From CAXMMR01 sp965198995 (GTDB lineage: Bacteria; Pseudomonadota; Alphaproteobacteria; Acetobacterales; Acetobacteraceae), in contig CBDAQG010000001.1 in NCBI GenBank assembly GCA_965198995.1, positions 62,001-126,000 of the forward strand: 64,000 nt of DNA, read 5' to 3'. Positions 61,547-64,000 of the stretch are shown here, piece after piece. Numbering within the stretch: the stretch's first letter is position 1; each line of letters begins with the position of its first letter. Position numbers and translations under genes: made by a program. The notes beneath the pieces were generated by a model, which saw only the letters and a list, made by a program, of their open reading frames with translations, did no database searches and was not told the origin of the DNA.

Positions 61547-62269
61547 TCAACGCGCCTTGCCTCGATCCGCGCCTGCGGCGGCGCGCTTACGTCGGCCGAG
61601 GCCGACGCGTGCCTCGCCGGCGAGCCGCACACGCCGGGCCTCCTCGCTCGTCATGCCAAGAATGCGAAGTTGATACTCGGCGGCACGTGCACCGACGTCC
61701 CGCTTCGCCCCACCCAGCCGCGCGGCGATTGCGGTTCTGAGGACAGCCAGGTGGCAATCGATGACGAATTCGTTGCAGCGCTCAGGAAAACGACCCTGTC
61801 GGACGCCTAACTTCACGTCGAGCCGCATGTAGCGCGCCAGGTCCTCCTTAATGGCGTCGAACTCGGTGAACGCCGACAGCAGGAGCCGGCCCCAAGCCGG
61901 TTGCTCCGCCGCGATCTCGACGAATTGCTGAGTTCCGAACGCAATCCTCTCCGGTCCATCGGAGATGGCCAGTCGGCGATCGTCCATCTCCCTGTGCATC
62001 GCCAGGGTCACGGCGCTGCAGACCGCGGCGACGACCTGGGTCTTGTTACGAAAATGCAGGTAGAACGTGCCGTTCGCCATGTCGGCCGCCGCGGCGATCT
62101 CGCTTACGGACGTGGCGGTTATGCCACGCTCCGACATGACCCGGAGGGCCGCCTCAAGCAGTCGCGCGCGAGACCGACCTCGCTTGTCGTTGTTCTCAGT
62201 CTCGCGTGGCAGCGCACGGATCACACCATCCAAATCGTCGTTTCCAGTCCTTCGTGGAGCGTGTAACAC
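61547..62269 (-). CDS. TetR-family transcriptional regulator
   Basis: 240 residues. The N-terminal helix-turn-helix (RARLLEAALRVMSERGITAT, SVSEIAAAADMANGTFYLHF, RNKTQVVAAV) is standard TetR. The ligand-binding half is generic. The C-terminal ~25 residues are Arg/Ala-rich (GLGRRKRAAAGADRGKAR). It is convergent with the MFS gene, so it might control either that cluster or the NmrA-type gene further right. The start at 62,269 is plausible, but a shorter form beginning nearer the helix-turn-helix is possible. Confidence 0.88.
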   Translation of the reverse strand: MLHAPRRTGNDDLDGVIRALPRETENNDKRGRSRARLLEAALRVMSERGITATSVSEIAAAADMANGTFYLHFRNKTQVVAAVCSAVTLAMHREMDDRRLAISDGPERIAFGTQQFVEIAAEQPAWGRLLLSAFTEFDAIKEDLARYMRLDVKLGVRQGRFPERCNEFVIDCHLAVLRTAIAARLGGAKRDVGARAAEYQLRILGMTSEEARRVRLAGEARVGLGRRKRAAAGADRGKAR

Positions 62270-62360
62270 CAGGGTGCTTGGGCTTTACCACATGATGAGA
62301 GCCTCGACACGGTCGATCGCCCTGTCGTCAGCTGCACGTGCTTCGAAGAGCGGCGATCAG

Positions 62361-62600
62361 CCTCTAATGGTCGATACGCGTCGACATGCCGCTGAGCGAA
62401 TTGGACATACGTGGTCGGCAGCTGGCCAAGCACCCAGCGCGACACGCTGGGGTTCCGACGACGTCATGGCGGCTGTAGAGCGCTGATCGCGTGCCTCAGG
62501 GGCGCCTGGTAGGGAGCCCTCCGCCATCGGTCGCTGACGAAGAGATACCGGTGGATTAGCGCAGCGTGCCGCTGACATGCTCTTTTGGGAACGGAATGGG
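62361..62600 (-). pseudogene. Decayed C-terminus of a second NmrA-family protein
   Basis: Minus-strand fragments in shifting frames read APYQAPLRHAISAL, then YSRHDVVG, then NPSVSRWVLGQLPTTYVQFA. They align in order with PYEVGVARRISERYSRYDFV, GNSNVLTWLLGRQPTTFDRF of the intact gene at 62,834-63,733. At least two single-base losses separate the pieces. It lies immediately downstream of the intact gene on the same strand, so it is a tandem paralogue in decay. The remainder of the 62,270-62,833 gap shows nothing identifiable. Confidence 0.6.
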
Positions 62601-62833
62601 TTGCCAAGCTCCAAATGCGCCTCGCCGCCGGCGCTGGCCTCGACCCTGGGCGGCGTGTGCGAGGCCCGCAGCACCACCTTGCCATTCGCGTCGCCGGCCA
62701 GTCCGCCATGGGTCGGCGCATGAGTGACGGGTCGCTGCGGTGACGCAGGGCGCGAAGGCGATGTCCCTGGTGCGCACCGACCAGCTCGTTCAGGCCAGGC
62801 ATCGCAAGTCCGACACAGACTGGTTGATCGCGG

Positions 62834-63733
62834 TTACCGCCGGTCGCTCGGCGGTGGCGCGCTGTGTTGCTGGAATTGCTCGAAGCTTTTACGCACGAAT
62901 CGATCGAATGTCGTCGGCTGTCGGCCAAGCAGCCAAGTGAGCACGTTTGAATTGCCTACGAAGTCGTAACGACTGTAACGCTCGCTGATCCGACGGGCCA
63001 CCCCGACCTCATACGGGATCTCCCGCACGTCGTTGGCCCGCAGATACTGTTTTACGAAAACGTCTGGATCGACGCGCTCGGTGAGGATTTCACGCCCGAC
63101 GACCTCAGCTATGATCTTTGCGAGGTCATAGGCGGTGTAACGACCCGGCGCCACGAGCTCGTAAGTGGCGCCCGCATGATGGGCGCCGTCGGTTAAAACG
63201 GCTGCGGCGACTTCCGTCAAATCATCCAGATCCACCAGCGACTGATAGCGATCGAGCGACCAGGAAAGCCGGAAAACGCCGCTTTCGAAGGCAGGCCGGA
63301 GCCGCATGGGAAGCATGAAGTTGGTTGGCTGAAGGATGGTAAACTCCAGCCCAGACGAAAGCAGATACTCCTCGATGTCGCGCTTGACCTCGTGTTGCGT
63401 CAGGTCGGTTATGATAGCGTGAAGGACCGAGCTGAAGACGAAGTGCTTCACGCCTGCCTGAACAGCGGCGTCAACCGCAGCGAAGCCTAACCCTCTTTCC
63501 TTCGGGTTGAGGGTGGGCCCGACGTGATAGACCGTCTCTACGCCGTTCATGGCACGCGCCAAAACTTGCGGATCAGTGATGTCGCCGACGACGACGTCGC
63601 TTACGCCGGCGTCGCAGACGGCACGCGCCGAGGCATCGGAGCGGACGCAGGCGCGAAGCTCGGCCCCCGCCGCCAGAAGTTTGGGAACCAGCAACTTGCC
63701 CTGGTTACCGTGCGCCGCAGTCACCAGAATCAT
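62834..63733 (-). CDS. NmrA-type NAD(P)-binding Rossmann-fold protein
   Basis: 299 residues. The N-terminal dinucleotide motif is ILVTAAHGNQGKLLVPKL (a G-x-x-G-x-x-G variant). VRSDASARAV, VVVGDITDPQVLARAMNGVE and VKHFVFSSVLHA follow, and LEFTILQPTNFM is usual for atypical short-chain dehydrogenases. The Tyr-x-x-x-Lys catalytic pair is absent or displaced (HEVKRDIEEYL), as in NmrA-like redox sensors. It could sense the NADP/NADPH ratio or be a reductase. Tandem with a decayed paralogue. Confidence 0.85.
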   Translation of the reverse strand: MILVTAAHGNQGKLLVPKLLAAGAELRACVRSDASARAVCDAGVSDVVVGDITDPQVLARAMNGVETVYHVGPTLNPKERGLGFAAVDAAVQAGVKHFVFSSVLHAIITDLTQHEVKRDIEEYLLSSGLEFTILQPTNFMLPMRLRPAFESGVFRLSWSLDRYQSLVDLDDLTEVAAAVLTDGAHHAGATYELVAPGRYTAYDLAKIIAEVVGREILTERVDPDVFVKQYLRANDVREIPYEVGVARRISERYSRYDFVGNSNVLTWLLGRQPTTFDRFVRKSFEQFQQHSAPPPSDRR

Positions 63734-63784
63734 ACTTCGATCCCTCCGCAGCCTGCGCCAGCGCTACAGCCGGTTCAGTCAGGC

Positions 63785-64000
63785 CTACGCACTGAAGGAG
63801 ACGACGTTACCGTGAGCATCATTAAGGTAAAAGGCAGGCGCATCCTGGCCTCGCGGTGCAGCTGCAGGTCCGATCGGTCAATAGATTCTAGCGCGCGATA
63901 TAGTCGGTCATCAAGGAAGGATGTCATCACGAAGTCCTGCGCACGCCGTGACCCCTCGCTACCCTGCCGTGATGGAGGACACCATGTCACTTGGTGATTG
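63785..64000 (-). pseudogene. VOC-family (glyoxalase/dioxygenase-fold) protein, C-terminal part, frameshifted, cut by window edge
   Basis: On the minus strand the frame ending at 63,785 reads DAPAFYLNDAHGNVVSFSA before the stop. This is the characteristic C-terminal strand of VOC proteins (F-Y-x-x-D-P-x-G-N-x-x-E). Its frame is closed by a TGA at about 63,880. The preceding sequence continues in another frame (SFLDDRLYRALESIDRSDLQ), consistent with a single-base frameshift. The metal-ligand Glu of the motif is Ser here. Confidence 0.5.

Overview
The window is a high-GC, gene-dense stretch of a Gram-negative bacterium. TonB/ExbBD, an outer-membrane porin, T2SS pseudopilins, a two-partner-type adhesin, a Rhodobacter-type PmtA and several Hint-domain exoproteins point to an alphaproteobacterium, most likely Acetobacteraceae or a neighbouring Rhodospirillales family. 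The lineage is inferred from gene content only; there is no rRNA or tRNA gene in the window.

Layout. (1) 1-5.1 kb: an envelope operon of exbB (5' cut by the window edge), exbD, tonB, a porin, a coiled-coil periplasmic protein and a PpiC-type isomerase. The last four genes are joined by 4-base or shorter overlaps. (2) 5.2-9.1 kb: two glycosyltransferase genes, the first a GT2-WbsX fusion. (3) 9.1-15.6 kb, minus strand: a small secreted protein, a degenerate beta-roll exoprotein and three Hint (Hedgehog/intein-type) proteins. (4) 15.7-19 kb, plus strand: a PstS-like phosphate-binding protein followed by minor pseudopilins gspI-J-K. (5) 19.2-32.1 kb: one 4,279-residue filamentous-haemagglutinin-type adhesin. 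(6) 32.3-38 kb: an NPDV-repeat protein, a small exported protein, a PhoD phosphatase and a second metallophosphatase. (7) 37.7-41.6 kb: a phospholipid block of pmtA, a membrane protein, a class III aminotransferase and psd. (8) 41.7-46.9 kb: a segment flanked by inverted copies of a composite repeat, holding a Stf0-like sulfotransferase, a GMC oxidoreductase and a frameshifted HisD-family gene, followed by a GntR regulator. (9) 47.6-53 kb: a graveyard with an IS21 remnant, a truncated beta-lactamase-fold gene, a secreted lectin-like protein, an IS5-type remnant and a flavin monooxygenase relic. (10) 53.2-61.5 kb: CoA-transferase, methylmalonyl-CoA decarboxylase, prpD, prpC, prpB, a cupin and an MFS transporter, which together read as a methylmalonate/propionate catabolic island. 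(11) 61.5-64 kb: a TetR regulator, an NmrA-family protein with a decayed paralogue, and a VOC relic at the edge.

Two themes link the regions. First, PhoB-type boxes (two 7-mers with 11-bp periodicity) lie upstream of the third Hint gene, the PstS-like gene and phoD. Regions 3, 4, 6 and 7 may therefore form a phosphate-starvation locus: phosphate binding, T2SS pseudopilins, phosphatases, membrane-lipid remodelling and Hint exoproteins of unknown role. Second, a family of composite palindromic repeats (eight copies seen) punctuates the gene borders. In two places it runs into coding sequence and supplies most of a signal peptide, and in a third it supplies a regulator's C-terminus.
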